From contig NZ_SKCH01000017.1 in NCBI RefSeq assembly GCF_005434945.1, positions 1-64,000 on the forward strand: DNA of 64,000 nt, read 5' to 3'. A program made the position numbers and the translations under genes. The notes beneath the pieces were generated by a model that saw only the letters and a program-made list of their open reading frames with translations, was not told where the DNA came from and made no database searches. Shown one piece after another: positions 19,468 to 27,718 of this stretch (within the stretch, counting starts at the first letter, position 1; each line of letters opens with the position of its first letter). The DNA comes from Prescottella subtropica (GTDB taxonomy: Bacteria > Actinomycetota > Actinomycetes > Mycobacteriales > Mycobacteriaceae).

Positions 19468-19938
19468 TTACCGACCGGCAACCCGCGCCAGCAGCGGCGC
19501 GGTGCGCGGGGCCACCAACTCCCGCATCACGAGTGCCATGTTGGTGCGTTCCACACCGGGGATCTTCAGGATCTGCCCGGCCAGCCGGTACAGGTCGTCG
19601 GCGTCGGTCGCGACGACCTTCACCGACAGATCCGTCAACCCGGTCAGCCCGGACACCTCCACGACCTCCGGGATGTCGGCGAGTTCGTCGACGACGTCGT
19701 CGAGTCGGTGCTGGTCGACGCGGGTCGCGACGTACGCGGCGAGCGGGTAGCCGAGCGCCCGCGGATCGACGAGGCGGTCGAACCCGGACAGCACCCCCGA
19801 TCCTTCCCAGCGGGCGAGCCGGGCCTGAACGGTGTTGCGGGACAGTCCCAGCCGGTGCGCGAGTTCCACACCCGTGGCCCGCGGACTGCAGGACAGCTCG
19901 AGCAGCAGACGGGCGTCGGTGGCGTCGAGAGTGGTCAT
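19468..19938 (-). CDS. Lrp/AsnC-family transcriptional regulator
   Basis: A 156-residue regulator with an N-terminal helix-turn-helix (L-D-A-T-D-A-R-L-L-L-E-L, then V-E-L-A-H-R-L-G-L-S-R-N-T-V-Q-A-R-L) and a C-terminal RAM ligand-binding domain (G-L-T-D-L-S-V-K-V-V). ATG 19938 is the start that gives the standard family length. It is divergent from the 2-oxoacid dehydrogenase operon at 20073. Lrp-type BkdR activates branched-chain dehydrogenase genes in Pseudomonas and Streptomyces, so this is the likely regulator of that operon, sensing a branched-chain amino acid. Confidence 0.92.
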   Translation of the reverse strand: MTTLDATDARLLLELSCSPRATGVELAHRLGLSRNTVQARLARWEGSGVLSGFDRLVDPRALGYPLAAYVATRVDQHRLDDVVDELADIPEVVEVSGLTGLTDLSVKVVATDADDLYRLAGQILKIPGVERTNMALVMRELVAPRTAPLLARVAGR

Positions 19939-19977
19939 CTTCCGCAGTGTGCCCGCAGTTCCCCCCTCGAGATTGGG

Positions 19978-19994
19978 CACGATGCCACATCGTG
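19978..19994. promoter_or_regulatory. inverted repeat between Lrp gene and bkd operon
   Basis: cacgatg-cca-catcgtg has perfect 7-bp arms with a 3-bp spacer in the 134-bp divergent gap, the size of an Lrp-type half-site pair. A second short repeat (cgcga-aa-tcgcg, 20015-20026) follows. Both are candidate binding sites for the adjacent Lrp/AsnC protein. Confidence 0.5.
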
Positions 19995-20072
19995 ACCGCC
20001 ACGCTTGCGCACATCGCGAAATCGCGGATGCTGTGAAGTAGAGCACTCGTATCGGAACCGGCAGGTGACCCC

Positions 20073-21164
20073 ATGGCCGACAGGACCGCATTCCCGGTAC
20101 AGCTCGTCCAACCCGACGGACGACGCGTGTACCGCCCCGACTGGGAACCGCTGGTGTCCGACGTCGGACCGGATCTGCTGGCCGATCTGTACGAGGACAT
20201 GGTCGTCGCCCGCCGCATCGACACCGAGGCCACCGCACTGCAGCGGCAGGGTCAGCTCGGGATCTGGGCGCCGCTGCTGGGGCAGGAGGCGGCGCAGGTC
20301 GGGTCGGCGCACGCACTGCACCCGGACGACTACGTGTTCACCAGTTACCGCGAGCACGCCGTCGCCTACTGCCGCGGCGTCGACCCGGCGGTGCTGACCC
20401 GGATGTGGCGGGGCTGCGCGTATTCGGGTTGGGATCCGGCGACGGTGAACACCACGAACCCGGCGATCGTGGTGGGGACGCAGGGCCTGCACGCGACCGG
20501 GTACGCGCTCGGGGTGCGCCTCGACGGCGCCGAGATCGCGACGATCGTGTACTTCGGGGACGGCGCCACCAGCCAGGGCGATCTGTCCGAGGCGCTGGTG
20601 TTCGCGTCCAGTTTCGACGCGCCGGTGGTGTTCTTCTGCCAGAACAACCAGTGGGCGATCAGCGCACCCGTGCACGTGCAGAGCCCGTATCCGATCGCCG
20701 CGCGGGCCGCCGGATTCGGGATGCCCGCAGTCCAGGTGGACGGCAACGATGTTCTCGCGGTCCTCGCCGTGACCCGGCAGGCGGTGCGCCGCGCCCGTGA
20801 GGGTGGCGGCCCGTCGTTCGTCGAGGCGATCACGTACCGGATGGGCCCGCACACCACCTCCGACGATCCCACCCGCTACCGGACCGCCGCCGACACCGCG
20901 GTGTGGGCGGCACGCGATCCGATCGACCGGATGCGTCGACTCCTCGACCGGGAAGGACTGTTCGACGACGCGTTGACGACGCGGGTGCAGGCCCGGGCCG
21001 ACGCCGTCGCCGCCCGCCTGCGGGAGAGCACCCTGGCGATGCCCGACCCGGGACCGGACGCACTGTTCGACCACGTCTACGCCACCGACCATCCCCTGAT
21101 CGCCGAGGAACGCGCCGGCTACCGCGCCTACCTCGACGGGTTCACCGAGGAGGCCGGATCGTGA
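20073..21164 (+). CDS. branched-chain 2-oxoacid dehydrogenase E1 component, alpha subunit
   Basis: A 363-residue thiamine-diphosphate enzyme subunit that decarboxylates a 2-oxoacid and acylates the lipoyl domain of E2. Visible are Q-G-Q-L-G-I-W-A-P-L-L-G-Q-E-A, Y-R-E-H, and the ThDP/Mg motif Y-F-G-D-G-A-T-S-Q-G-D followed by Q-N-N-Q-W-A-I-S. The phosphorylation-loop region Y-R-M-G-P-H-T-T-S-D-D-P-T-R-Y is intact. Pyruvate and branched-chain forms cannot be told apart by motif alone; the divergent Lrp gene and the valine operon in the same window favour branched-chain acids. aggtga precedes ATG 20073. Its stop overlaps the next gene (GTGA). Confidence 0.88.
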   Translation: MADRTAFPVQLVQPDGRRVYRPDWEPLVSDVGPDLLADLYEDMVVARRIDTEATALQRQGQLGIWAPLLGQEAAQVGSAHALHPDDYVFTSYREHAVAYCRGVDPAVLTRMWRGCAYSGWDPATVNTTNPAIVVGTQGLHATGYALGVRLDGAEIATIVYFGDGATSQGDLSEALVFASSFDAPVVFFCQNNQWAISAPVHVQSPYPIAARAAGFGMPAVQVDGNDVLAVLAVTRQAVRRAREGGGPSFVEAITYRMGPHTTSDDPTRYRTAADTAVWAARDPIDRMRRLLDREGLFDDALTTRVQARADAVAARLRESTLAMPDPGPDALFDHVYATDHPLIAEERAGYRAYLDGFTEEAGS

Positions 21165-22138
21165 CCACCATGACACTCGGCGGCGCCCTGAACGCGGGCC
21201 TGCGCCGCGCCCTCGAGGAGGACCCGAAGGTGGTGGTGATGGGTGAGGACGTCGGCACCCTCGGCGGCGTCTTCCGGATCACCGACACCCTGCAGAAGGA
21301 CTTCGGTCCGGCCCGCGTCATCGACACCCCGCTCGCCGAATCCGGCATCGTGGGAACGGCTTTCGGGCTCGCGCTGCGCGGCTACCGGCCGGTGTGCGAA
21401 ATCCAGTTCGACGGATTCGTCTACCCGGCGTTCGACCAGATCGTCTCCCAGGTCGCGAAGATCCACTACCGGACCCGGGGGCACGTGCACATGCCGATCA
21501 CCATCCGGCTGCCGTACGGCGGCGGAATCGGTGCCGTCGAACACCATTCGGAATCACCGGAAGCCTATTTCGCGCACACCGCCGGCCTGCGGGTCGTCAC
21601 CCCCGCCGCCCCGGCCGACGCGTACACGATGCTGCGGCAGGCGATCGCCCTCGACGATCCGGTGCTGTTCCTCGAACCGAAACGGCGGTACTGGGATCGC
21701 GGCGAGGTGGACGTCGACGCGCCCCCGGAACTGCCCCTCGACCGGGCCCGGATCGCCCGGGCCGGCAGCGACGCCACCGTCGTCGTCTACGGACCGATGC
21801 TGGCGACGGCCCTCGCGGCCGCCGAGATCGCCGCCGGGGAGGGCACGTCCCTCGAGGTGGTCGACCTGCGGTCGCTGTCCCCCCTCGACGTCGGCACCGT
21901 CGAGGACTCCGTCCGACGCACCGGCCGACTCGTGATCGTGCACGAGGCACCGGTGTTCCTCGGGCTCGGCGCCGAGATCGCAGCCCGCGTGTCGCAGCAC
22001 TGCTTCTACCAGCTGGAGGCGCCGGTGACGCGGGTCGGCGGCTTCGACATCCCGTACCCGCCGGCGCGGCTCGAGAAATATCATCTGCCCGACGCCGACC
22101 GGATCCTCGCCGCCGTCGACGAGGTGCTCGCATCATGA
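21161..22138 (+). CDS. branched-chain 2-oxoacid dehydrogenase E1 component, beta subunit
   Basis: A 325-residue partner of the preceding alpha subunit. It has the ThDP-side G-E-D-V-G-T-L-G-G-V-F, D-T-P-L-A-E-S-G-I-V-G, F-D-G-F-V-Y-P-A-F-D-Q, and R-L-P-Y-G-G-G-I-G-A-V-E-H-H-S, as in the E1beta of 2-oxoisovalerate dehydrogenase. GTG 21161 overlaps the E1alpha stop by 4 nt and the gene ends in an ATGA overlap with E2, so the three subunits are translationally coupled. An ATG three codons downstream (21170) is a possible alternative start. Confidence 0.9.
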   Translation: MTTMTLGGALNAGLRRALEEDPKVVVMGEDVGTLGGVFRITDTLQKDFGPARVIDTPLAESGIVGTAFGLALRGYRPVCEIQFDGFVYPAFDQIVSQVAKIHYRTRGHVHMPITIRLPYGGGIGAVEHHSESPEAYFAHTAGLRVVTPAAPADAYTMLRQAIALDDPVLFLEPKRRYWDRGEVDVDAPPELPLDRARIARAGSDATVVVYGPMLATALAAAEIAAGEGTSLEVVDLRSLSPLDVGTVEDSVRRTGRLVIVHEAPVFLGLGAEIAARVSQHCFYQLEAPVTRVGGFDIPYPPARLEKYHLPDADRILAAVDEVLAS

Positions 22139-23244
22139 GCACCCCCGGGACCACCGTCGCCGACTTCCGGCTCCCCGACCTCGGGGAAGGCCTCACCGAG
22201 GCCGAACTCGTGTCGTGGTCGGTCACGGTCGGCGACACCGTCACGTTGAATCAGCCGATCGGCGAGGTCGAGACCGCCAAGGCCCTCGTCGAACTGCCGT
22301 CCCCGTTCGCCGGGACGGTGCGCGAACTCCTCGCGCATCCCGGCGACATCGTGCCCGTCGGGGCCGTGCTGATCCGGATCGAGACGTCCGTCGAAACATC
22401 CGTCGAAACATCCGTCGAGACGTCCGGGGCCGTGCCCGCCGCGACGCCGGACGCCGTCCTCGTCGGCTACGGGCCGGCCGCACCGACGCCCAGCCGACGT
22501 CGTCGACCGGCCACCGTCGAGGCCCGGATCGCCCGGGGTCGGGTGGCCTCGGACCGTACCCCGGTCCGGGGTGTGCGCCGGCAGACCGCATCCGCGATGG
22601 TCGCCAGCGCGGCCGTCCCGCAGGTCACCGAGTTCCTCACCGTCGACGTCACCGAGACGACGACACTGCTCGCGCGGCTGCGGGACGCCCCCGCGTTCCA
22701 CGGCCTGCACCTCACCCCACTGACCCTGGTCGCGAAGGCGCTGCTGCTGACCCTGCCCGACCATCCGGCGCTGAACTCGTCGTGGGACGAACAGGCCGGC
22801 GAGATCGTCACGCATCGCACCGTCGACCTCGGTGTCGCGACCGCCACCGACCGTGGACTGCTCGTTCCGCACATCGAGGACGCCGGATCACTGCGGCTCC
22901 CGGAGCTGTGCCGGGCCCTCACCGACCTCGCCGACACCGCCCGCGCCGGCCGCGCCACCACCGCCGACCTGACCGGCGGCACCGTCACGATCACCAACAT
23001 CGGGGTGTACGGCATCGACACCGGCACCCCCCTGCTCAACCCCGGCCAGGCCGCGATCCTCGCGCTCGGTGCAATCACCCGGCGGCCCTGGGTGGTCGAC
23101 GACCAGATCGTGGCACGCAACGTGACGACCCTGGCGGTGACCGTCGACCACCGTCTCGTCGACGGTGCCCAGGCGTCGATGTTCCTCGCCGCGCTCGGAG
23201 CTCTGCTCACCGATCCCGTGCCGGCACTGATCGCGCACTGCTGA
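22135..23244 (+). CDS. 2-oxoacid dehydrogenase E2 acyltransferase, lacking a recognisable peripheral subunit-binding domain
   Basis: A 369-residue dihydrolipoamide acyltransferase, shorter than usual (about 400-550). It has one lipoyl domain (residues about 8-83; lipoylated Lys in V-E-T-A-K-A-L-V-E-L), an E-T-S-V-repeat linker from a 12-bp tandem repeat, a short Arg/Pro-rich stretch, and the catalytic domain starting near T-P-V-R-G-V-R-R-Q-T-A-S-A-M and ending with the active-site D-H-R-L-V-D-G. Between linker and catalytic domain I find no normal E3-binding domain (no P-x-V-R-x-L-A-x-E and no G-T-G-P-x-G-R-I). It ends the bkd-like operon; no E3 gene follows. Confidence 0.88.
   Translation: MSTPGTTVADFRLPDLGEGLTEAELVSWSVTVGDTVTLNQPIGEVETAKALVELPSPFAGTVRELLAHPGDIVPVGAVLIRIETSVETSVETSVETSGAVPAATPDAVLVGYGPAAPTPSRRRRPATVEARIARGRVASDRTPVRGVRRQTASAMVASAAVPQVTEFLTVDVTETTTLLARLRDAPAFHGLHLTPLTLVAKALLLTLPDHPALNSSWDEQAGEIVTHRTVDLGVATATDRGLLVPHIEDAGSLRLPELCRALTDLADTARAGRATTADLTGGTVTITNIGVYGIDTGTPLLNPGQAAILALGAITRRPWVVDDQIVARNVTTLAVTVDHRLVDGAQASMFLAALGALLTDPVPALIAHC
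22381..22425 (+). repeat. 12-bp tandem repeat in the E2 linker
   Basis: About 3.75 copies of a gaaacatccgtc-like unit, the outer copies being gagacgtcc variants. It encodes E-T-S-V repeats between the lipoyl and catalytic domains. In-frame 12-bp steps would change linker length without a frameshift. Confidence 0.85.
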
Positions 23245-23249
23245 AACAG

Positions 23250-23293
23250 CTGTGCGCCTTTTTGGTAGTGGTTACTACCAAAAAGGCGCACAG
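23250..23293. terminator. perfect 20-bp-stem hairpin between convergent operons
   Basis: ctgtgcgcctttttggtagt and its exact reverse complement are separated by a ggtt loop. It begins 5 bp after the E2 stop and ends 13 bp before the pntB stop. The T and A runs lie inside the stem, not after it. It most likely stops transcription from both sides. Confidence 0.8.
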
Positions 23294-23306
23294 GTGGCGA
23301 AGCCGC

Positions 23307-24740
23307 CTACAGGGCCTTGAGTTCCTCGGTGACCTCGGAGACCATCTTCTTGGCGTCGCCGAAGAGCATCGAGGTCTGGTCCGCGGTGAACAGCGGGTTG
23401 TCGATGCCGGCGTAGCCCGAGGACATCGAGCGCTTGAGCACGATGACCGACCGGGACTGGTCGACGTTGAGGATCGGCATGCCGTAGATCGGGGAGCTGG
23501 AGTCCTCGCGGGCGGCCGGGTTGGTGACGTCGTTGGCGCCGATGACGACGGTGACGTCGGTGCGGGAGAATTCGCCGTTGATGTCGTCCATTTCCTTCAT
23601 CGCGTCGTACGCGACGTCGGCCTCGGCGAGGAGGACGTTCATGTGTCCGGGCATGCGGCCGGCGACCGGGTGGATCGCGTACTTGACCTCGACGCCCTTC
23701 TCCTCGAGCAGCGACGCCATTTCCTTGACGGCGTGCTGGGCCTGCGCGACGGCGAGACCGTAGCCGGGGACGACGATGACCTGGTTGGCGTACGCCATCT
23801 GGATGGCGGCGTCGGCCGCGGAGGTGGCCTTCACGGTGCCGCCGGCACCACCGGCCGCGCCGGCGCCACCTGCGTCGCCGCCGCCGAACGAACCGAAGAT
23901 GATCGCGGGGATCGAGCGGTTCATGGCCTTGGCCATGAGGTTGGTCAGGATCGAGCCGGACGCGCCGACGATCATGCCGGCGACGATCATCGCCTGGTTG
24001 TTCAGTGCGATACCGGCGGCCGCGGCGGACAGGCCGGTGAGAGCGTTGAGCAGCGAGATGACGACGGGCATGTCGGCGCCGCCGATCGGCAGCACGACGA
24101 ACAGGCCCATGACGCCGGCGGCGATCAGGAGACCGACGATCCACAGCGCGGACGTCGGATCGTTGGCCGGGTCGGCCTGGATGCCGATGTAGATCGCGAT
24201 GCCGAGGGAGACGACGGCGAGGATCATGTTGGCGAGCTGGAACGCCTTCGCCGCGGCGACGACCTTCTTCTCGAACGTCTTGTTGAGCAGTTCCTGCAGC
24301 TTCGCGAACGCGACGAGCGAGCCCCAGAAGGAGACCGAGCCGATGATCGCGGCGAACAGCGAGCCGACGATGAACGGCACCGACGGGACGGCTTCGACGG
24401 TGGTGAAGCCGTCGGAGTTGAGGAACTCTGCCCATGCGATGAGCGCGACGGTGCCGCCACCGACACCGTTGAACAGGGCGACGAGCTGCGGCATCGCGGT
24501 CATCTTCGTGCGCAGCGCCGGCGGGACGCCGAGCAGGATACCGACGGCCAGGCCGCCGATGATCAGACCCCAGTGGTCGGTGTTGCGGATGTCGATGAGG
24601 ACGGCGACGACGGCGACGATCATGCCGACGGCGGCGATGTAGTTGCCGCGCACCGCGGTCTTCGGGCCGGTCAGGCCGGACAGACCGTAGATGAACATCG
24701 CGAAGGCCACGATGTAGAGGATGGAGACGAGGTACGTCAT
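23307..24740 (-). CDS. pntB: NAD(P) transhydrogenase, beta subunit
   Basis: A 477-residue membrane protein of the Re/Si-specific proton-translocating transhydrogenase. The first half is a bundle of hydrophobic helices (for example L-V-S-I-L-Y-I-V-A-F-A-M-F-I-Y-G). The last ~180 residues form the NADP-binding domain III, with V-V-P-G-Y-G-L-A-V-A-Q-A-Q, H-P-V-A-G-R-M-P-G-H-M-N-V and D-V-T-V-V-I-G-A-N-D-V. With PntA it moves hydride from NADH to NADP using the proton gradient, supplying NADPH. Its ATG overlaps the pntAb stop by 1 nt. Confidence 0.96.
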   Translation of the reverse strand: MTYLVSILYIVAFAMFIYGLSGLTGPKTAVRGNYIAAVGMIVAVVAVLIDIRNTDHWGLIIGGLAVGILLGVPPALRTKMTAMPQLVALFNGVGGGTVALIAWAEFLNSDGFTTVEAVPSVPFIVGSLFAAIIGSVSFWGSLVAFAKLQELLNKTFEKKVVAAAKAFQLANMILAVVSLGIAIYIGIQADPANDPTSALWIVGLLIAAGVMGLFVVLPIGGADMPVVISLLNALTGLSAAAAGIALNNQAMIVAGMIVGASGSILTNLMAKAMNRSIPAIIFGSFGGGDAGGAGAAGGAGGTVKATSAADAAIQMAYANQVIVVPGYGLAVAQAQHAVKEMASLLEEKGVEVKYAIHPVAGRMPGHMNVLLAEADVAYDAMKEMDDINGEFSRTDVTVVIGANDVTNPAAREDSSSPIYGMPILNVDQSRSVIVLKRSMSSGYAGIDNPLFTADQTSMLFGDAKKMVSEVTEELKAL

Positions 24741-25072
24741 CAGGCGTCAGCCCCCTTCTTCTCAGCTGCCTTGGGGGCGTCCTTCTTGGGCTTGAACATC
24801 GCGAGCATGCGGTCGGTGACCACGAAACCGCCCACGACGTTCAGCGTGCCGAACACCAGCGCGACGAACAGGATGATCTTGATCGACCACGGGGCGTCGG
24901 CGGGCAGGTGGCCGAGGACGACCAGCGCACCGAGCACGACGATGCCGTGGATGGCGTTGGTGCCCGACATCAGCGGCGTGTGCAGCGTGTTCGGCACCTT
25001 GGAGATGACGGCGAAGCCCACGAACCCGGCGAGGACCAGGATCGCGATGTTCGCCAGCAGTTCGGTGTACAT
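24740..25072 (-). CDS. pntAb: NAD(P) transhydrogenase, alpha subunit membrane part
   Basis: A 110-residue protein with three strongly hydrophobic segments (L-L-A-N-I-A-I-L-V-L-A-G-F-V-G-F, G-I-V-V-L-G-A-L-V-V-L-G and I-I-L-F-V-A-L-V-F-G-T-L-N-V-V-G-G-F). It ends in a charged, Lys/Ala-rich tail. The motif T-P-L-M-S-G-T-N-A-I-H-G is characteristic of this subunit. Enterobacteria have PntA as one chain, whereas actinobacteria split it as here. It abuts pntAa directly. Confidence 0.94.
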   Translation of the reverse strand: MYTELLANIAILVLAGFVGFAVISKVPNTLHTPLMSGTNAIHGIVVLGALVVLGHLPADAPWSIKIILFVALVFGTLNVVGGFVVTDRMLAMFKPKKDAPKAAEKKGADA

Positions 25073-26188
25073 CTAGGAGTTCTCCTTCGAGCGGGTCACG
25101 CACGCGCCGTCGAGGATCTCGTCGGAGAAGTCGGGCGCGAGGGCGCCGTTCTCGTCGAGCATCAACTCGATCAGGGCCGAGACGTTCTTGGAGTACAGCT
25201 CGGACGCATGCTCGGGCATGGTGGCCGGCAGGTTGAGCGGGCTGCAGATCGTGACCCCGTGCTTGACGGCGGTCTGTCCGGGCTCGGTGAGCTCGCAGTT
25301 GCCGCCGGTCTCGCCGGCGAGGTCGATGATGACGCTGCCGGGCTTCATGCCCTCGACGGCGGCGGCGGTCACCAGGCGCGGTGCGGGGCGACCCGGCACC
25401 AGGGCGGTGGTGATGACGACGTCGAAGCCCTTGATGGCGTTCTCGAGGGCCTGCTGCTGCTGGGCGCGTTCGGCGTCGGTGAGTTCGCGGGCGTAGCCGC
25501 CCTCACCGGCGGCGTCGATGCCGAGGTCGAGCCACTGCGCGCCGACGGAGCGGACCTGGTCGGCGACCTCGGGACGCACGTCGTAGCCGGTGGTGCGGCC
25601 GCCGAGACGCTTCGCGGTGGCGAGGGCCTGCAGGCCGGCGACACCGACACCGAGGACCAGCACGGTCGCCGGCTTGACGGTGCCGGCGGCGGTGGTGAGC
25701 ATCGGGAAGAACCGGGTGGACTCCGACGCGGCGACGAGCACGGCCTTGTAGCCGGCCACGTTGGCCTGCGACGACAGCGCGTCCATGACCTGGGCGCGGG
25801 AGATGCGCGGGATCGCCTCGACGGCGAACGCCTGCACACCCGCGGCGCCGAGGGCACCGATCTTGTTGTCGGCGTTGCGGGGGGCGAGGAAGCCGATCAG
25901 CGTCTGCCCCGCACGGAGCTTGGCGATCTCCTCGTCCGACGGCGGGGCGACCTTGACGACGACGTCGGCGGCCCACGCGTCACCGATGGTGGCGCCGGCC
26001 TCCTTGTACAGCTCGTCGGGGATCAGGGCTCCGAGTCCGGCCCCGGACTCGACGACGACGTCGACGCCCTTGGCGGACAGTGATGCCGCAACCTTCGGCA
26101 CCAGGGCCACCCGCCGCTCGTCGTCGCTCGTCTCCCGAACGACACCGACCGAGGGGCGTGCCTGAGCCACGCTCTTCGATGTATCCAA
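25073..26188 (-). CDS. pntAa: NAD(P) transhydrogenase, alpha subunit NAD-binding part
   Basis: A 371-residue soluble domain I of the transhydrogenase, related to alanine dehydrogenase. R-E-T-S-D-D-E-R-R-V-A-L-V-P, K-V-A-P-P-S-D-E-E-I, the Rossmann loop V-L-V-L-G-V-G-V-A-G-L-Q-A and the NAD-loop V-I-I-D-L-A-G-E-T-G-G-N are visible. The start appears to be TTG at 26188, with gcaggaag 8-9 nt upstream; no ATG fits the family N-terminus. It is the first gene of pntAa-Ab-B. A CRP-like site lies about 200 bp upstream. Confidence 0.94.
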   Translation of the reverse strand: MDTSKSVAQARPSVGVVRETSDDERRVALVPKVAASLSAKGVDVVVESGAGLGALIPDELYKEAGATIGDAWAADVVVKVAPPSDEEIAKLRAGQTLIGFLAPRNADNKIGALGAAGVQAFAVEAIPRISRAQVMDALSSQANVAGYKAVLVAASESTRFFPMLTTAAGTVKPATVLVLGVGVAGLQALATAKRLGGRTTGYDVRPEVADQVRSVGAQWLDLGIDAAGEGGYARELTDAERAQQQQALENAIKGFDVVITTALVPGRPAPRLVTAAAVEGMKPGSVIIDLAGETGGNCELTEPGQTAVKHGVTICSPLNLPATMPEHASELYSKNVSALIELMLDENGALAPDFSDEILDGACVTRSKENS

Positions 26189-26458
26189 TGTTTCGACTTC
26201 CTGCGGTAGATGGTGTGCCGGCCGCGACGGGCGGCAACTATCGAGCGATCGACGGACGATGACCCGATCGATGCAAGTGGTCCACGATGGTAAGCAGAAC
26301 TACCGTGACGAAGGGAACACATGCAAGTCGTCGAAGTTGTCTGAATCGAGTCCGAACCGGGGCGTACCACCACAATGTGCCCTTTTTGTGATACACCTCA
26401 CGACTTCACACGGACGTAACCTGGTGCGCGAAAACGCCCACGATACGGAAGGCGGACC
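26189..26458. promoter_or_regulatory. 270-bp divergent promoter region, pntAa / DUF488 gene
   Basis: No gene is supported here. The region must hold the promoters of both flanking genes. At 26387-26402 it has TGTGA-tacacc-TCACG, a 9-of-10 match to the CRP/GlxR consensus TGTGA-N6-TCACA, 56 bp before the DUF488 start. Confidence 0.5.
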
Positions 26459-26836
26459 ATGCCGGTACGAGTCGTCGAAATCGAACGCGTGTACGACCAT
26501 CCGGGGGCGGAGCCGGGTTTCCGGGTCTTCGCGGACCGATTGTGGCCGCGCGGGCTGCGCAAGGATGCGTTCCACTACGACGACTGGGCGAAAGACCTTG
26601 CGCCGTCGCGCGAACTGCGCCGCTGGTACGGCCACGATGTAGCAGAGTTCGCGGAGTTCCGCTCCCGCTATCTCGCTGAGTTGGAGTCCCCCGGCGGGCG
26701 CACCGCCGTCGAACGCGTCCTCGAACTCGCCGGTGACCGGTCGATCGTCCTCCTGACCGCCACCAAGGACGTCGAGCACAGTCATGCCGAGGTGCTGCGG
26801 GACTTCCTCACGGACCTTCTCCGGGAATCCGCCTGA
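26459..26836 (+). CDS. DUF488-family protein
   Basis: A 125-residue protein with the hallmarks of DUF488: an opening V-R-V-V-E-I-E-R-V-Y-D-H, F-A-D-R-L-W-P-R-G-L-R-K, W-A-K-D-L-A-P-S, L-R-R-W-Y-G-H, and T-A-T-K-D-V-E-H-S-H-A (related to the usual Y-A-A-K-D-x-x-x-N-H-A). The family is widespread and thought to be a small metabolic or repair enzyme, but no reaction is proven. A possible CRP-like site lies upstream. Another gene follows on the same strand after 57 bp. Confidence 0.9.
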   Translation: MPVRVVEIERVYDHPGAEPGFRVFADRLWPRGLRKDAFHYDDWAKDLAPSRELRRWYGHDVAEFAEFRSRYLAELESPGGRTAVERVLELAGDRSIVLLTATKDVEHSHAEVLRDFLTDLLRESA

Positions 26837-26893
26837 TCCGAACAATCGGGACTTCGCGAGCGCGCGGCGGCGTCCGCCCCTACAGTTCTGCGG

Positions 26894-27715
26894 ATGAGCG
26901 AGTTCCGGCACGGCGAGGTGGTCGACGCGCTGATCCGGCAGTGGGCCGTCCTGAGTGAGGTGCTCGCGACGGTCGACGGGGACGCGTGGATGACACCGAC
27001 CGCACTGCCGGGGTGGACGGTCCGCGACGTGGTCGCCCACATGATCGGCACCGAGTCGATGCTCGACGGGATGCCGACGCCGTCGACTGCGGTCGACGTC
27101 CACGCCCTCCCCCACGTCCGGGGCGAGATCGGCGCCTTCAACGAACGCTGGGTGGAGCACCTGCGGGCGCACGACGGCGCACAGATCTTCGCGCTGTTCC
27201 GGGAGATCACCGCCCGTCGCGCCGCCGCGTTGCGGGCGATGAGCGACGACGAGTTCGCCGCCCCCGCCGACACCCCTGTCGGTCCGGCCACGTACGGGCG
27301 GTTCATGCGGCTGCGCCTGTTCGACTGCTGGATGCACGAGCACGACATCCGGGATGCACTGGGCGGCCCGGCCGGTGACGAGGGCAGCTCCCGTGGGGCG
27401 CTCGCGTTCGCGGAGATCGAGGGCGCCCTCGGCTACATCGTCGGCAGGCTCGGGCGGGCACCGGACGGCGCGCGGGTCACGTTCGAGTTGTCGGGGCCGT
27501 TGGCGCGCACCCTCCATATAGAGGTGTCCGGGCGGGCCACGGTGGTGCCGCAACTCTCCGGTGCGGCGACGTCGACGATCGGGATGGATTCGCGGCTGCT
27601 GACCCGGCTGACCGGTGGCCGCACCACCGCGGCCGAGCATGCCGGGGAGATCGAGTTCGGCGGCGACGAGGCCGTGGGCCGGCGGATCGTCGAGCATCTC
27701 GCGTTCACGATCTGA
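26894..27715 (+). CDS. maleylpyruvate-isomerase-family, putative mycothiol-dependent protein
   Basis: A 273-residue protein with an N-terminal DinB-like/MDMPI domain: L-P-G-W-T-V-R-D-V-V-A-H-M-I-G-T-E and later M-H-E-H-D-I-R-D-A-L-G give the three-His-type metal site. The C-terminal domain resembles the mycothiol-binding part (L-A-R-T-L-H-I-E-V-S-G). In actinobacteria such proteins use mycothiol, as in gentisate-pathway maleylpyruvate isomerase, but most members have unknown substrates. The next gene begins 3 bp after its stop, so both share a transcript. Confidence 0.85.
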   Translation: MSEFRHGEVVDALIRQWAVLSEVLATVDGDAWMTPTALPGWTVRDVVAHMIGTESMLDGMPTPSTAVDVHALPHVRGEIGAFNERWVEHLRAHDGAQIFALFREITARRAAALRAMSDDEFAAPADTPVGPATYGRFMRLRLFDCWMHEHDIRDALGGPAGDEGSSRGALAFAEIEGALGYIVGRLGRAPDGARVTFELSGPLARTLHIEVSGRATVVPQLSGAATSTIGMDSRLLTRLTGGRTTAAEHAGEIEFGGDEAVGRRIVEHLAFTI

Positions 27716-27718
27716 CGC

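Noticed and set aside
22215-25076. 953-residue plus-strand frame
   Set aside because: It runs over the E2 gene in another frame and antisense to pntB and pntAb; composition is that of a GC-rich shadow.
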